Positions 10,108 through 18,890 are shown, counted from the stretch's first letter. The stretch: 64,000 nucleotides of DNA from Fodinibius sp036381435 (GCA_036381435.1 DASVCW010000041.1:1-64000); one strand, 5' to 3'. The notes: generated from the letters alone by a model not told the origin. A program made the numbers and translations.

Positions 10108-10140
10108 CTTTAGAAGCAAGATTTATTTGAGCAGCCCAAT

Positions 10141-10199
10141 CCACTGATGTTATCAGCGGAGCACTCGTCCCCCTTTGAAGGGGGCTCGGGGGATGGCCA
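10141..10199. repeat. Two-hairpin composite repeat, copy 1
   Basis: Hairpin CCACTGATG/TATCAGCGG followed by the palindrome CCCCCTTTGAAGGGGG (10169-10184) and GGGGGATGGC. A second full copy is at 40411-40470 and an inverted half copy at 40289-40319. The CCCCTTCG-type palindrome alone recurs at 37878-37912 and 47204-47245. Confidence 0.65.
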
Positions 10200-10333
10200 G
10201 TAGCATTCTGCAACTCAAACCAAAGTTGTTTAGCCCTGGCTTTTTTATTCACAATAGTCGTTTTCCTGAGTGATGATTTTACTGTAACTTATTGGAGATC
10301 AGTTAACATCATATTCTATAAAACTCATTTTTT

Positions 10334-11668
10334 ATGCATCACTTACACCGCAAAAAATTATTTTCATTATTCGACGAGGAAGAGCGCGCTATTGTTTATA
10401 TGAAGGGCGCTGAGCTTATGTATCGCTATGATACGGATTATGAATTTCCCTTTCGTCAGGAATCAAATTTTCAGTATCTAACCGGGGTAAATGAACCGGA
10501 TTTTCATTTGATTCTGGACCTGAATAAGCAGGAGTATCACCTTTTTGTCCCCAGACGTGATGCCCAATACGCGGTATGGCACGGACGCGTGAAAACCAAA
10601 GAACAATATCAGGAAGAATATCAGCCCGATCACCTCCACTACGAAGGGCGCCTTCCCCAGATATTGGAAGATTTAAAGCCGGAAAAAATTTATTGTATTG
10701 ATGAAATTCAGGCCGAATTCATCGAAGAATTCGACCGTAAAACTCCCATCGATTTAGATGCGCTTCCCGAAGCCACCACCCACTGCCGGGTATTTAAATC
10801 AGACTGGGAGCTCGATCAGATGAGGGAAGCGGCTCGGGTTAATAATATCGCTCATAAAGCGGTGCTGAAAGCGCTTGAACCGGGAAAGTATGAGTATGAA
10901 CTTAAAGCTGTATTCGATTATCACCAGATTAAAAACGGGTTGATGCAGGATGCTTACAATGGCATTTTCGGCAGCGGCGATAACAGCGCTATTCTTCATT
11001 ATGTGGAGAATAATCAACAGATTAAAGACGGTGATCTGTTTCTGATCGACGCCGGTTTCGAGTGCAATGGCTATGCTTCTGATTTCACCCGTACCTATCC
11101 CGCCAATGGAAAATTTACCGAACTTCAGGCAGCTGTGTATGAAGCGGTTCTGGAAGCCCAAAAACAGGTGATTAAAGCATCGGTACCTGATGCTAAAATG
11201 GAAGACCTGCATATCATGGCAGCCAAGGTTATGATGCAGGGGCTTAAAGACGCCGAAATTGTTAAGGGTGATATTGATGATTTGATGAAAGAAGATGTTT
11301 TTGCCTTGTTCTTTCCTCATGGGCTGGGACACTTTTTAGGCCTTGATACACATGATGTGGGCGGTTATCCCAAAGGGGTGAATCGCATTGAGCGCCCCGG
11401 TATAAAGTATCTGCGAATGCGACGCAGCCTTCAGCCGGGAATGGTACTCACCATTGAACCGGGACTGTATTTCATTCCCGCCCTGCTGAAACCGGCGCTT
11501 GAAGATGATAAAATTTCATCCTTCCTGAATAAATCGAAGTTGGAAAATATGCTCGACTTCGGGGGCGTCCGGATAGAGGATAACCTGATTATCACTGAAG
11601 ACGGGCACGAAAACTTAACTGACGTACCCAAAGAACGTGATGAGATTGAAAGGGTGATGAAGGGTTGA
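10334..11668 (+). CDS. pepP: Xaa-Pro aminopeptidase (peptidase M24B)
   Basis: A 444-residue metallopeptidase that removes N-terminal residues preceding proline. An AMP_N domain (about residues 1-130) precedes the pita-bread catalytic domain. All five dimetal ligands can be read: Asp in LIDAGFE (about 239), Asp in ASDFTRTY (about 250), His in PHGLGHFLGLDTHDVGG (about 331), Glu in TIEPGLYF (about 374) and Glu in GGVRIEDN (about 415). It is cytoplasmic, with no signal peptide. It appears monocistronic, followed by a repeat-filled gap. PepP and the related PepQ dipeptidase are close; the AMP_N domain favours PepP. Confidence 0.93.
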   Translation: MHHLHRKKLFSLFDEEERAIVYMKGAELMYRYDTDYEFPFRQESNFQYLTGVNEPDFHLILDLNKQEYHLFVPRRDAQYAVWHGRVKTKEQYQEEYQPDHLHYEGRLPQILEDLKPEKIYCIDEIQAEFIEEFDRKTPIDLDALPEATTHCRVFKSDWELDQMREAARVNNIAHKAVLKALEPGKYEYELKAVFDYHQIKNGLMQDAYNGIFGSGDNSAILHYVENNQQIKDGDLFLIDAGFECNGYASDFTRTYPANGKFTELQAAVYEAVLEAQKQVIKASVPDAKMEDLHIMAAKVMMQGLKDAEIVKGDIDDLMKEDVFALFFPHGLGHFLGLDTHDVGGYPKGVNRIERPGIKYLRMRRSLQPGMVLTIEPGLYFIPALLKPALEDDKISSFLNKSKLENMLDFGGVRIEDNLIITEDGHENLTDVPKERDEIERVMKG

Positions 11669-11754
11669 AAATTTATGAATGGTTGAGTTATTGAATGATA
11701 GAATGGAAAAGGCGTTTCACGGAGTTGCTGGGAGAAACACGTAATTTTAATATC

Positions 11755-11924
11755 TCTGTAGGACGGGCATCCTCCCGTCAACAATTAACTCTAAAACGAT
11801 TAAAATAAAGAATTGGGGGAAGGTTTCTATTTCAGGGATTGTATTTGGGACAAAATCTCCTGCTGATTTATAATCTTTCCCCGACGGACAAGATGTCCGT
11901 CCTACATTTTCTTTAGAGAATCAC
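11755..11924. repeat. 170-bp REP-pair element, copy A
   Basis: This element starts TCTGTAGGACGGGCATCC and ends with GATGTCCGTCCTACA plus a short tail. Its ends are two head-to-head GTAG-footed hairpins: GACGGG/CCCGTC at 11762-11779 and GACGGACA-AGA-TGTCCGTC at 11883-11901. A near-identical copy (about 95% by eye) lies at 12503-12673, on the other side of the small outer-membrane protein gene. This element fills most of the 317-bp gap after pepP. Confidence 0.85.
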
Positions 11925-11985
11925 GGAGAAAAAATCTGTATTCTGTACCTCTACGGGTAATTAACAAGCATCAAAAATAAAGCTT

Positions 11986-12495
11986 ATGAATAAATTCATT
12001 AAACGATTATGTATTCCTGTAACTGCATGTATTTTCTTTATGCTTCTGGCCACTTCAACCGCCATGGCTCAGTCCAGCGATGAAGAAATTTTTCCTCAAA
12101 AGGAATTGATAGTGAAGATGGATGCCATTTCTCCGGGAGCGGGAATTTCATTTCAAGTCCAAAATAATGCAAAACTCAGAGCTCTTATTTTCTTTACCAC
12201 AAGCTTTGATGACCTGGCCTTTGGCAAGCGTTTCTATTTAGACCTGACTTACCTTCGCTATAATTACTGGATAATTTCAGAATCAATGAAAACCTACTGG
12301 GGAGCTGATTTGACCCTGGTTTTTGATGGCGACCCCGCTATGGCTCCCGGTTTTCTGATTGGTAGTTCCTATGAATTAGGTGAACGTTTTTCCATCTTCG
12401 GAGAAGTGGGTTTGAATGTTTTTGTGGTTGGTGATATCGGCGGAGCACGTCTGGGAATGTTTAATACGGGCGTAGGGATGAAAGTAGCTTTATAA
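11986..12495 (+). CDS. Small outer-membrane beta-barrel-like protein of unknown function
   Basis: A 169-residue protein with a clear signal peptide (hydrophobic core IPVTACIFFMLL, cleavage after AMAQ). The mature part has alternating amphipathic strands and glycine-rich turns (YYWGADLTLVFDGD-like, GSSYELGERFSIFGEVGLNV), typical of small 8-strand outer-membrane barrels. I recognise no specific family. It stands alone, bracketed by two 170-bp direct repeats, so it could be moved or deleted as a cassette by recombination between them (inference). Confidence 0.75.
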   Translation: MNKFIKRLCIPVTACIFFMLLATSTAMAQSSDEEIFPQKELIVKMDAISPGAGISFQVQNNAKLRALIFFTTSFDDLAFGKRFYLDLTYLRYNYWIISESMKTYWGADLTLVFDGDPAMAPGFLIGSSYELGERFSIFGEVGLNVFVVGDIGGARLGMFNTGVGMKVAL

Positions 12496-12502
12496 TGAAG
12501 AG

Positions 12503-12673
12503 TCTGTAGGACGGGCATCCTGCCCGTCAACAATTAATCCTAAAACGATTAAAATAAAGAATTAGGGAAGGTTTCTATTTCAGAGATTGTATTTGGGACA
12601 AAATCCCCTGCTGATTTATAATCTTTCCCCGACGGACAAGATGTCCGTCCTACATTTTCTTTTAGAGAATCAC
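12503..12673. repeat. 171-bp REP-pair element, copy B
   Basis: Direct repeat of the element at 11755-11924, with the same orientation and the same end points. Its left hairpin GACGGGCA-TCC-TGCCCGTC (12510-12528) follows GTAG at 12506-12509. Its right hairpin GACGGACA-AGA-TGTCCGTC (12631-12649) precedes CTAC. It begins 8 bp after the stop of the barrel gene and may also act as a structured 3' end. Confidence 0.85.
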
Positions 12674-12696
12674 TGGGAAGTCTTGGTATAACAACT

Positions 12697-14370
12697 TCAC
12701 TCATTAAATGAATCCGGCAGATCATTCTCATATAAAACCACATCGCCTTCCTTTGCAAAATGATGCATAGTCCTGTTGGCATCGTAGAGACTGCGGACAA
12801 TCTTTACTTTCTCCATATCAAAGCCGGTTGATTCTATGCCCTCCCGAATGGCTTTCGTTTGTTTTTGCCCCACTAAAATTACCAAGTCCAGATTCGCACT
12901 GCCGATTTGCTGACCGAATTCCCGATTTTTTTCATCCTGAAGATCGCCCAGTTCAATCATCCCCGGGGTGATGATAACACGCCGGCCGGTCTTAAACTCC
13001 GACAGCGTCTGCACGGCATTCTTTGCTCCAACAGGGTTTGAATTAAAAGCGTCATCAATAACGGTAATTTCACCCTGCCTTTTCAGCTCCAGGCGATGTT
13101 CAACCGGTTCCATTCGTCCCGCCGCCACCGCGATGGTAGAAAGTCTCAGCCCCATCGACTTTGCCACACCCGCAGCTAGCAGCATATTGTGAATATTGTG
13201 AACACCCAAGAGCTTCATGGAAAAGGTTTTCTTCTCATCACCCGCCACCACTGTAAACTGCATGCCCTTCTGATTGTAAGTAATATTTCGGGCGCGAATT
13301 TGCCCCCGACTCACTCCCGTACGAATTACTTCAACATCGTTGTGAATTTCAGACATGGCGTCAACACGTTCATCATCCGCATTCAGTACCACCCTTCCGC
13401 CCGGCTTGGTTCGTTTTACCAGTGTCGATTTTTCCTGGGCGATCACATATTGAGATCCAAATGTTTCGATATGAGCTACTCCTACGTTGGTGACTACCGC
13501 AATATCCGGTTCGGCAATGTCGCAAAGTTCATCAATATTGCCTTTGTAACGCGCGCCCATTTCCAAAACCAGCACTTGGTGAAAACTTTCCAGATCATTG
13601 TTAATAACCTTACAAATGCCCATCGGCGTGTTGAAGCTGCCGGGCGTGGTGCAAACCGAATAACGCTCACTGAGCAGGTCGCGAATCATAAACTTGGTGC
13701 TGGTTTTTCCATAACTGCCGGTGATGGCAATCACAGTGAGATTAGGCATACGCGCCAGCTTTTTCTTTGCCAGCCGCTTGAAATGCCAGTGCACATAATT
13801 TTCATAGGGTTTGGTTATTAAAGCCGCCACAAAAATGAGAAACGGAACTAATACATTGCCCAAAATCCAGCCGAACGACAGCAGGTACATGTCGGCGGCA
13901 TAAAATACAGAAAGGTCTATCGAAAGCGGGGTAAAGGGGATTTTTCCGGTATAAGAAATGTAGGTTGTGGCAGCGGGAATAATCAGCGAAAGCAGCACGA
14001 AGGGGATGATGAGCCGGATCATCCGGGGCGTATAAACGAGTGGCTTTTTGGGCTTTTCACCCCGGTAATATTTGAACGGAGCAAACCAGAAAATGCCGAA
14101 CATAGCCAGGATGATGATTACTGCACTACCCGTCACAATGTCGGACAGAAAAATAAGCATCACAAAAATAATCACATTATAAAGCACATGGTCGGGGGTG
14201 ATCACCCTCCGGTTCCAATAGTGCAACAGCCACTGCCAGTATTCATTGAACTTATAGCCGTTCTGCTGAAAAATATGCAAGAAATAACGCCCCCGCAGAA
14301 AAGTATGACGAGCCATCACCAAAACAAAAATTAGGATAAGGGCGTCAACAACGTTTAAATACCAATTCAA
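12697..14370 (-). CDS. MurF-like Mur ligase with N-terminal membrane domain
   Basis: A 557-residue protein. The first about 190 residues hold four to five hydrophobic segments (VDALILIFVLVMA; NVIIFVMLIFLS; LIIPFVLLSLIIPAATTYI; LVPFLIFVAALI). A Mur ligase follows: P-loop VIAITGSYGKTSTKF, central-domain motif LEMGARYKGNIDELC, then the C-terminal domain with VIDDAFNSNPVGAKNA. Mur ligases join amino acids to UDP-sugar precursors using ATP; MurF adds D-Ala-D-Ala. The usual N-terminal UDP-MurNAc domain is replaced by membrane helices, so it may be a second, membrane-bound ligase rather than the main MurF. Monocistronic. Confidence 0.85.
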   Translation of the reverse strand: MNWYLNVVDALILIFVLVMARHTFLRGRYFLHIFQQNGYKFNEYWQWLLHYWNRRVITPDHVLYNVIIFVMLIFLSDIVTGSAVIIILAMFGIFWFAPFKYYRGEKPKKPLVYTPRMIRLIIPFVLLSLIIPAATTYISYTGKIPFTPLSIDLSVFYAADMYLLSFGWILGNVLVPFLIFVAALITKPYENYVHWHFKRLAKKKLARMPNLTVIAITGSYGKTSTKFMIRDLLSERYSVCTTPGSFNTPMGICKVINNDLESFHQVLVLEMGARYKGNIDELCDIAEPDIAVVTNVGVAHIETFGSQYVIAQEKSTLVKRTKPGGRVVLNADDERVDAMSEIHNDVEVIRTGVSRGQIRARNITYNQKGMQFTVVAGDEKKTFSMKLLGVHNIHNMLLAAGVAKSMGLRLSTIAVAAGRMEPVEHRLELKRQGEITVIDDAFNSNPVGAKNAVQTLSEFKTGRRVIITPGMIELGDLQDEKNREFGQQIGSANLDLVILVGQKQTKAIREGIESTGFDMEKVKIVRSLYDANRTMHHFAKEGDVVLYENDLPDSFNE

Positions 14371-14760
14371 ATTTCTGTAATCAATTTTTAAAGGTTACTT
14401 GGTAGAAGGAGCCTTTGAAAAGCCCTTATGTCACCCTGAATTTATTTCAGGGTCTCTAAGCAGAAAATTTTTTATTAGCTGCTTTTAAACAAGCGATTAA
14501 CAACAGATGCTGATCCGCCAGCCGACGGACAGCATGACATGATAAAGTTTTTCACAGGCTCCGGAAAAGGTCGCTTAAGTATGGAACTTCTTTTATATTA
14601 ATCGCGCTTAATACCATACGTAAATCTTCATCTAAATTGTTTGCCACTCCCGTAGGGATTCCTACGGAATAAAATACGGAAACACTAAATAAAGAAGTAT
14701 TTAGACATTTTGTGTTTTTGTGCTTTCGTGGTAGATTTAAATCTAAATTTGTTGGAATAT
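14371..14760. other. Repeat-rich intergenic region, no gene seen
   Basis: About 390 bp between divergent genes. It contains a GTCACCCTGAA/TTTCAGGGT hairpin (about 14430-14455), a CCGCCAGCCGACGGA segment (14516-14530), and an ACTCCCGTAGGGATTCCTACGG unit (14645-14667) whose relative lies at 16944-16964. Next to it is the ACACTAAA...TTTTTGTGCTTTCGTGG pair (about 14686-14732), which also recurs near 17143-17216. No coding frame is supported. Confidence 0.55.
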
Positions 14761-15768
14761 ATGAAATTAATAATCCCTATGGCAGGCCGCGGAACAAGAG
14801 TAAGGCCTCATTCCCACACTGTCCCTAAACCTTTGTTACCCGTGGCGGGAAAAATGATTGTAGAACGCATCACAGAGACCTTTGCCCGAACCCTTGATCG
14901 CCCCATTGACAAAATTGTCTTCATTTTAGGCCCCGACTTCGGTCAGGAAATCAAGGATGAACTGAGAGCAATGAGTGAACGCCAAAATGCCCGTGCAGCT
15001 TTTCGTGTACAGGATGAAGCACTTGGTACCGCTCATGCCGTTTATTCTGCTGCAGAAGATTTGAGCGGAGAATGCATCATCGTGTTCGCTGATACGATTT
15101 TTGATATGAAAGGTTCCGTTTCTATCGAAGATGCCGACAGTGTTATATGGCTGAAAGAGGTTGATGACCCTTCCCGGTTTGGCGTGGCTGTGGAAGAAGA
15201 CGGACAAATCACCGACTTTGTAGAAAAACCGAGTGAACCGATTTCAAACCTGGCCATTATCGGTGTCTATTATTTTAAAGAAGGTGAACAGCTTAAAAAG
15301 GAAATTGAATATCTGCTGGAACATGATGTGCGCGGACACGGCGGTGAGTTCCAGCTCACTGATGCCCTCGACCGCCTGTTAAAAGATGGCAAAGTGTTCA
15401 AAAAAGCAACGGTTGATGAATGGTTGGACTGTGGCACCCTGCCCGCCTGGCTCGAAACATCCGGGGTCATTGTTGAAAAGGAATATGATGGAGTGGATGA
15501 AGATTTATATTCTGATACAAAGATTATTCCCCCCGTTTATATAGGTGATGATGTGGAGCTTGAACACTGTATTATCGGTCCCAATACCAGTATCGCCACC
15601 GGATCATCTCTAAAAAAGTGCACCGTTAAAAACAGCCTTATTCAGGAAAATGCCCGTCTGGAAGATTGTAATATCGAAGGCTCGACCATCGGGCGGCATG
15701 CCGAGTTAAAAGACGTAGATCAGGAAGTGCATGTGGGCGATCATTCGAAAGTTGGGGTTGAGGTATAG
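14761..15768 (+). CDS. Sugar-phosphate nucleotidyltransferase with left-handed beta-helix tail
   Basis: A 335-residue enzyme. The N-terminal nucleotide-binding signature is MAGRGTRVRPHSHTVPKPLL; the catalytic core spans about residues 1-240 and the C-terminal hexapeptide-like helix about 255-330 (IGDDVELEHCIIGPNTSIA). It belongs to the RmlA/GlmU-like family, which makes NDP-sugars from NTP and sugar-1-phosphate for cell-surface polymers; base and sugar specificity cannot be read here. ATG at 14761 is chosen because the frame upstream adds residues that do not match the family. Its TAG stop lies inside the inverted repeat that begins at 15762. Confidence 0.9.
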   Translation: MKLIIPMAGRGTRVRPHSHTVPKPLLPVAGKMIVERITETFARTLDRPIDKIVFILGPDFGQEIKDELRAMSERQNARAAFRVQDEALGTAHAVYSAAEDLSGECIIVFADTIFDMKGSVSIEDADSVIWLKEVDDPSRFGVAVEEDGQITDFVEKPSEPISNLAIIGVYYFKEGEQLKKEIEYLLEHDVRGHGGEFQLTDALDRLLKDGKVFKKATVDEWLDCGTLPAWLETSGVIVEKEYDGVDEDLYSDTKIIPPVYIGDDVELEHCIIGPNTSIATGSSLKKCTVKNSLIQENARLEDCNIEGSTIGRHAELKDVDQEVHVGDHSKVGVEV

Positions 15769-15972
15769 TACACTTTAGACAGGGCGAATAATCTTTTTAA
15801 TGCAGCCTAATTAAACGCTTTGCTTTAAAACGACGATTAAGGCAAGAAGTGTGCTATACCTTCCGGGAATCAGTAAAAGGTGTAGCATACTCATGGGTTG
15901 CTTTAAGTTTTTATACTTTTCTTCATAATTGAATAGATTCACCCTTACAAACTACTCGAAAGTGTACTACAC
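15762..15972. repeat. Tandem pair of about 97-bp palindromic units
   Basis: Unit 1 (15762-15860) has 14-base ends GGTATAGTACACTT / AAGTGTGCTATACC with one mismatch. Unit 2 (about 15877-15972) has ends GTGTAGCATACT / AAGTGTACTACAC. The outermost TAGTACACTTT (15766-15776) and AAAGTGTACTA (15959-15969) are perfect 11-bp inverted repeats. The pair fills the whole gap between two convergent genes, and the left end supplies the stop codon of the nucleotidyltransferase. Confidence 0.75.
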
Positions 15973-15977
15973 ATCCA

Positions 15978-16937
15978 TTATATAAAATCACTCAAGGGAC
16001 GATCTTGGTCAACATCTTTCAATGAATCATGGACCGTTTCATGGTGCCCTTCCGGCTCCAGGTGAATGGTTACAATCACATCACCCTGCATAGCATTGAT
16101 AAGCCTTTTTTCAAGCAGGGTAGCATCATCATGGGCTTTTTTCAGGCTGATGTTTTCTTTGAAAACAGCATGCAGCTCAATCCAGGTGGTACTGCCTGTG
16201 GTACGATGCCGAAGGTTATGCACTTCTATCATAGAACCGGGTAATTCTTTAGAAAGGGCTTCGCGAATGGCTTCATGTATATCGGGATTTCGGGAATCCA
16301 TGAGTCCGTCAATGGAGTATCGGAGCAATTTGTAGCCTTCGTACATTACATAAAAGGCCAGCAGCGCGGCGATGATCGAATCGAGCAGTAAGAAATTGGT
16401 GAATTTTATGATCAGCAAAGTAGCCACCGCACCTGCACTGGTCCAGACATCGGTAAGCGTGTGTTTGCCATTGCTGATGACAATCATGTTATTTTCGCGC
16501 TTCCCGACTTTTATGAGATAGCTTCCCAGTGTCAGATTTATCAAACCCGCGCCGCCGATGAGATAGACGCCGCTCATCAACTCCTGCAGGTTGTGGCCGA
16601 ACAGATAGTTCTCTACAGATTGATAAATGATAATGATGCCTGCCAGAATGATGACTGTTCCTTCAATGCCGACAGACAAAAATTCAACGCGCTCGTGCCC
16701 GTAAAGGTGTTTTTCATCAGCCGGTTTTGTACTTAAGATCAGTCCGTAATAAACGAAAGAAACGGCAAGCACGTGAACAACCGATTCCGCGGCATCGGAG
16801 AGTGCGGTTGTAGAACCGGTGATCCAAAAACCGCTAAGCTTGAGTGTCAGCGAAATAAACGAAACCAGCAGGCTGATTCGCAAAGCTGTTTTTGCTGAAG
16901 ATGATTTCACATTAAAAATAATTGAATTGGTCGCCAC
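15978..16937 (-). CDS. Cation diffusion facilitator (CDF) family transporter
   Basis: A 319-residue inner-membrane protein with six predicted helices followed by a cytoplasmic ferredoxin-like domain (about residues 215-300). CDF proteins export divalent metals (Zn, Fe, Mn, Co) by proton antiport. Family marks are EKHLYGHERVEFLS after helix 2 and HTLTDVWTSAGAV in helix 5 (HxxxD). In helix 2 the usual D-x2-H-x3-D reads SDAAESVVH, that is D-x2-E-x3-H, so metal preference may differ from the well-studied members. It converges on the nucleotidyltransferase gene. No regulator is adjacent. Confidence 0.88.
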   Translation of the reverse strand: MATNSIIFNVKSSSAKTALRISLLVSFISLTLKLSGFWITGSTTALSDAAESVVHVLAVSFVYYGLILSTKPADEKHLYGHERVEFLSVGIEGTVIILAGIIIIYQSVENYLFGHNLQELMSGVYLIGGAGLINLTLGSYLIKVGKRENNMIVISNGKHTLTDVWTSAGAVATLLIIKFTNFLLLDSIIAALLAFYVMYEGYKLLRYSIDGLMDSRNPDIHEAIREALSKELPGSMIEVHNLRHRTTGSTTWIELHAVFKENISLKKAHDDATLLEKRLINAMQGDVIVTIHLEPEGHHETVHDSLKDVDQDRPLSDFI

Positions 16938-16941
16938 GGAA

Positions 16942-17216
16942 GCACTCCCGAAGGGATGCCTACGGCAAAAAACACCAAAACTTGTTTAAATATTGTGCCT
17001 TTGAATTATCGCGGAAACAAATACTGAAAAAATATCATTCTTTTCGTTTTCCGTGCTTTAGTGGCTACTTCACCTTAAAGATTACTCAAAGAATTTCTGA
17101 AAGCAAGTGGATTTGTTCTTATTTTTACGCTCATTTTAAATGCCACGGAAACACTAAAACACTAAATTGGATTAAATATTATTCTTTTTGTGTTTTTTGT
17201 GCTTTAGTGGCAAAAA
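16942..17216. repeat. Dispersed intergenic repeats upstream of cca
   Basis: Contains ACTCCCGAAGGGATGCCTACGG (related to 14645-14667) and an inverted pair CCACGGAAACACTAAAACAC (about 17142-17162) / TTTTTTGTGCTTTAGTGGC (about 17196-17213) that could form a long hairpin just before the CCA-adding enzyme gene. The same type of pair occurs near 14686-14732. Non-coding. Confidence 0.5.
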
Positions 17217-17229
17217 ATAGTTTCAATCT

Positions 17230-18642
17230 GTGCAAGACATCAACCCAAAACATAAAGAAGTTTTTGAAGTAATTTCGCAGGCGGGCGAGGCTGCGGGACA
17301 AGAAGTGTTTGTCGTGGGAGGCTATGTCCGCGATTTTTACCTTAGTCGTATTAAAAGTGATGATGAGCTTGATATTGATTTTGTGACCGTAGGTTCGGGT
17401 ATCAATCTGGCGAAAAAGGCAGCTGAAAAACTGGGTTCAAAAACCCTGTCGGTATTTAAACAGTTTGGGACAGCCCACATTAAGCACCATAACCTTGATC
17501 TGGAATTTGTCGGTGCGCGCAAGGAAAGCTACCGGCGAAACTCCAGAAAACCTGTGGTTGAAAATGGCTCACTTGAAGACGACCAGCTGCGGCGTGATTT
17601 CACGATCAATGCTCTTTCATGGTCGCTTAATAAAGGGAGCTACGGTGAATTGAACGACCCCTTCAGCGGTATTCAGGATTTAAAAAACAGGCTCATCCGA
17701 ACACCGGTTGATCCACTTCAAACTTTCGATGACGATCCCCTGCGGATGATGCGCGCTATTCGCTTTGCCTCAGAATTGCAGTTCGATATCGAAGAAGAAA
17801 CGTATAAAGCCATTGAAGAGATGGCGGGACGGATTTCCATCATTTCGAAAGAACGAATTATTGAAGAACTCAATAAAATAGTGATGTCGCCCATACCTTC
17901 TATCGGCTTTGCTTATTTATTTAAAACGGGCCTTTTGCATCACTTTTTCCCCGAAATGGTAAAACTGCATGGCGTACAAAAAGTGCGGGGAGTTCGCCAT
18001 AAGGATAACTTCTGGCATACTTTAAAAGTGCTGGATAACGTGGCTGTAGAGAGTGAAGATCTTTGGCTTCGCTGGGCTGCCCTCATGCACGATATTGCTA
18101 AGCCGGCTACTCAAAAATTTGTGAACGGTACGGGCTGGACGTTTCACGGACATGATGCACTGGGTGCAAAATGGGTGAAGTCAATTTTTCGCAGGTTAGG
18201 CTTGCCGCTGGATGAACGCATGAGATACGTGAGGAAATTGGTGCGTCTGCACTTGCGTCCCATCGCACTCGTCTCGGATGAAGTGACTGACAGTGCCATC
18301 CGTCGCTTACTTTATGAAGCGGGTGAAGATATTGATGACCTGATGAAACTCTGCCGGGCAGACATCACCAGTAAAAATGATTATAAGGTAAAGCGGTATA
18401 ACAAAAATTTTGATTTTGTTGACCAAAAAATCAAAGAAGTTGAAGAGAAAGACCGGTTGCGAAAATGGAAGAATCCGGTAAGCGGTGATGAAATCATGGA
18501 AGCGCTGAACATTAAACCGGGTCCCGCGATTGGCGATATTAAAGACGCCATAAAAGAAGCTATTTTGGATGGCAAAATTCCCAACGAGCACGATGCCGCC
18601 TTCGATTATATGATGAAAATTAAAGACCGCTATGTTGATTGA
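17230..18642 (+). CDS. cca: CCA tRNA nucleotidyltransferase / poly(A) polymerase family with HD domain
   Basis: A 470-residue class II nucleotidyltransferase. The head domain carries VVGGYVRDFYL and the metal-binding ELDIDFVTVG, then RRDFTINALSW and the RNA-binding PLQTFDDDPLRMMRAIRFASEL. A C-terminal HD domain (RWAALMHDIAKPATQ, about residue 285) may give phosphohydrolase activity. It adds or repairs the CCA end of tRNAs; the tRNA-Pro in this window lacks an encoded CCA, so such activity is required. The start is GTG at 17230, because an in-frame TAG at 17218-17220 leaves no earlier choice. Confidence 0.93.
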   Translation: MQDINPKHKEVFEVISQAGEAAGQEVFVVGGYVRDFYLSRIKSDDELDIDFVTVGSGINLAKKAAEKLGSKTLSVFKQFGTAHIKHHNLDLEFVGARKESYRRNSRKPVVENGSLEDDQLRRDFTINALSWSLNKGSYGELNDPFSGIQDLKNRLIRTPVDPLQTFDDDPLRMMRAIRFASELQFDIEEETYKAIEEMAGRISIISKERIIEELNKIVMSPIPSIGFAYLFKTGLLHHFFPEMVKLHGVQKVRGVRHKDNFWHTLKVLDNVAVESEDLWLRWAALMHDIAKPATQKFVNGTGWTFHGHDALGAKWVKSIFRRLGLPLDERMRYVRKLVRLHLRPIALVSDEVTDSAIRRLLYEAGEDIDDLMKLCRADITSKNDYKVKRYNKNFDFVDQKIKEVEEKDRLRKWKNPVSGDEIMEALNIKPGPAIGDIKDAIKEAILDGKIPNEHDAAFDYMMKIKDRYVD

Positions 18643-18649
18643 GGTTGTT

Positions 18650-18890
18650 ATGCCTTTGTTTAGAATCCCGAAGGGATTGAGCGTGAATAGCCCCGAATAG
18701 GCCGAAGGTGCATTCGGGGTTAAAAGATAGCATGATAGGCAACTCCGCCAGCCGGCGGATTGAACCCGCGTGTTGAAGGTTCTACCTTAATTCAACCGCC
18801 AGCTGGCGGGTTGGGTTACAGACTTTTTTAATCACCTCGATTTCACGGGGTGCTATTCATTTAAAGCCCTTTGGGCTTTAGGTTTTGTAG
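18650..18890. repeat. Multi-hairpin composite intergenic repeat
   Basis: A chain of small palindromes: ATCCCGAAGGGAT, CCCCGAATAGGCCGAAGGTGC ending ATTCGGGG, CCGCCAGCCGGCGG, CCGCCAGCTGGCGG, CACCTCGATTTCACGGGGTG and AAAGCCCTTTGGGCTTT. The ATCCCGAAG...GAATAG and GGTGCTATTC...AAGCCC modules recur in the gaps at 32339-32424 and 32510-32600. No coding capacity. It separates the convergent cca and DUF3095 genes. Confidence 0.6.

Noticed and set aside
9436..10119. 227-codon minus-strand frame opposite priA
   Set aside because: It lies wholly antisense to the conserved helicase C-terminus, and its product shows no domain or signal; a shadow of priA codon bias.
10799..11332. 177-codon minus-strand frame opposite the aminopeptidase gene
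   Set aside because: Complementary to the conserved metal-binding segment of the M24 domain; a coding shadow.
13189..13821. 210-codon plus-strand frame opposite the Mur ligase gene
   Set aside because: Antisense to conserved Mur ligase motifs; its own composition (His/Asn rich) is not protein-like for a conserved family.
18741..18805. CRISPR-like spacing of CCGCCAG palindromes
   Set aside because: Only two palindromes, differing in centre and spacing; they belong to a dispersed hairpin family, not an array.
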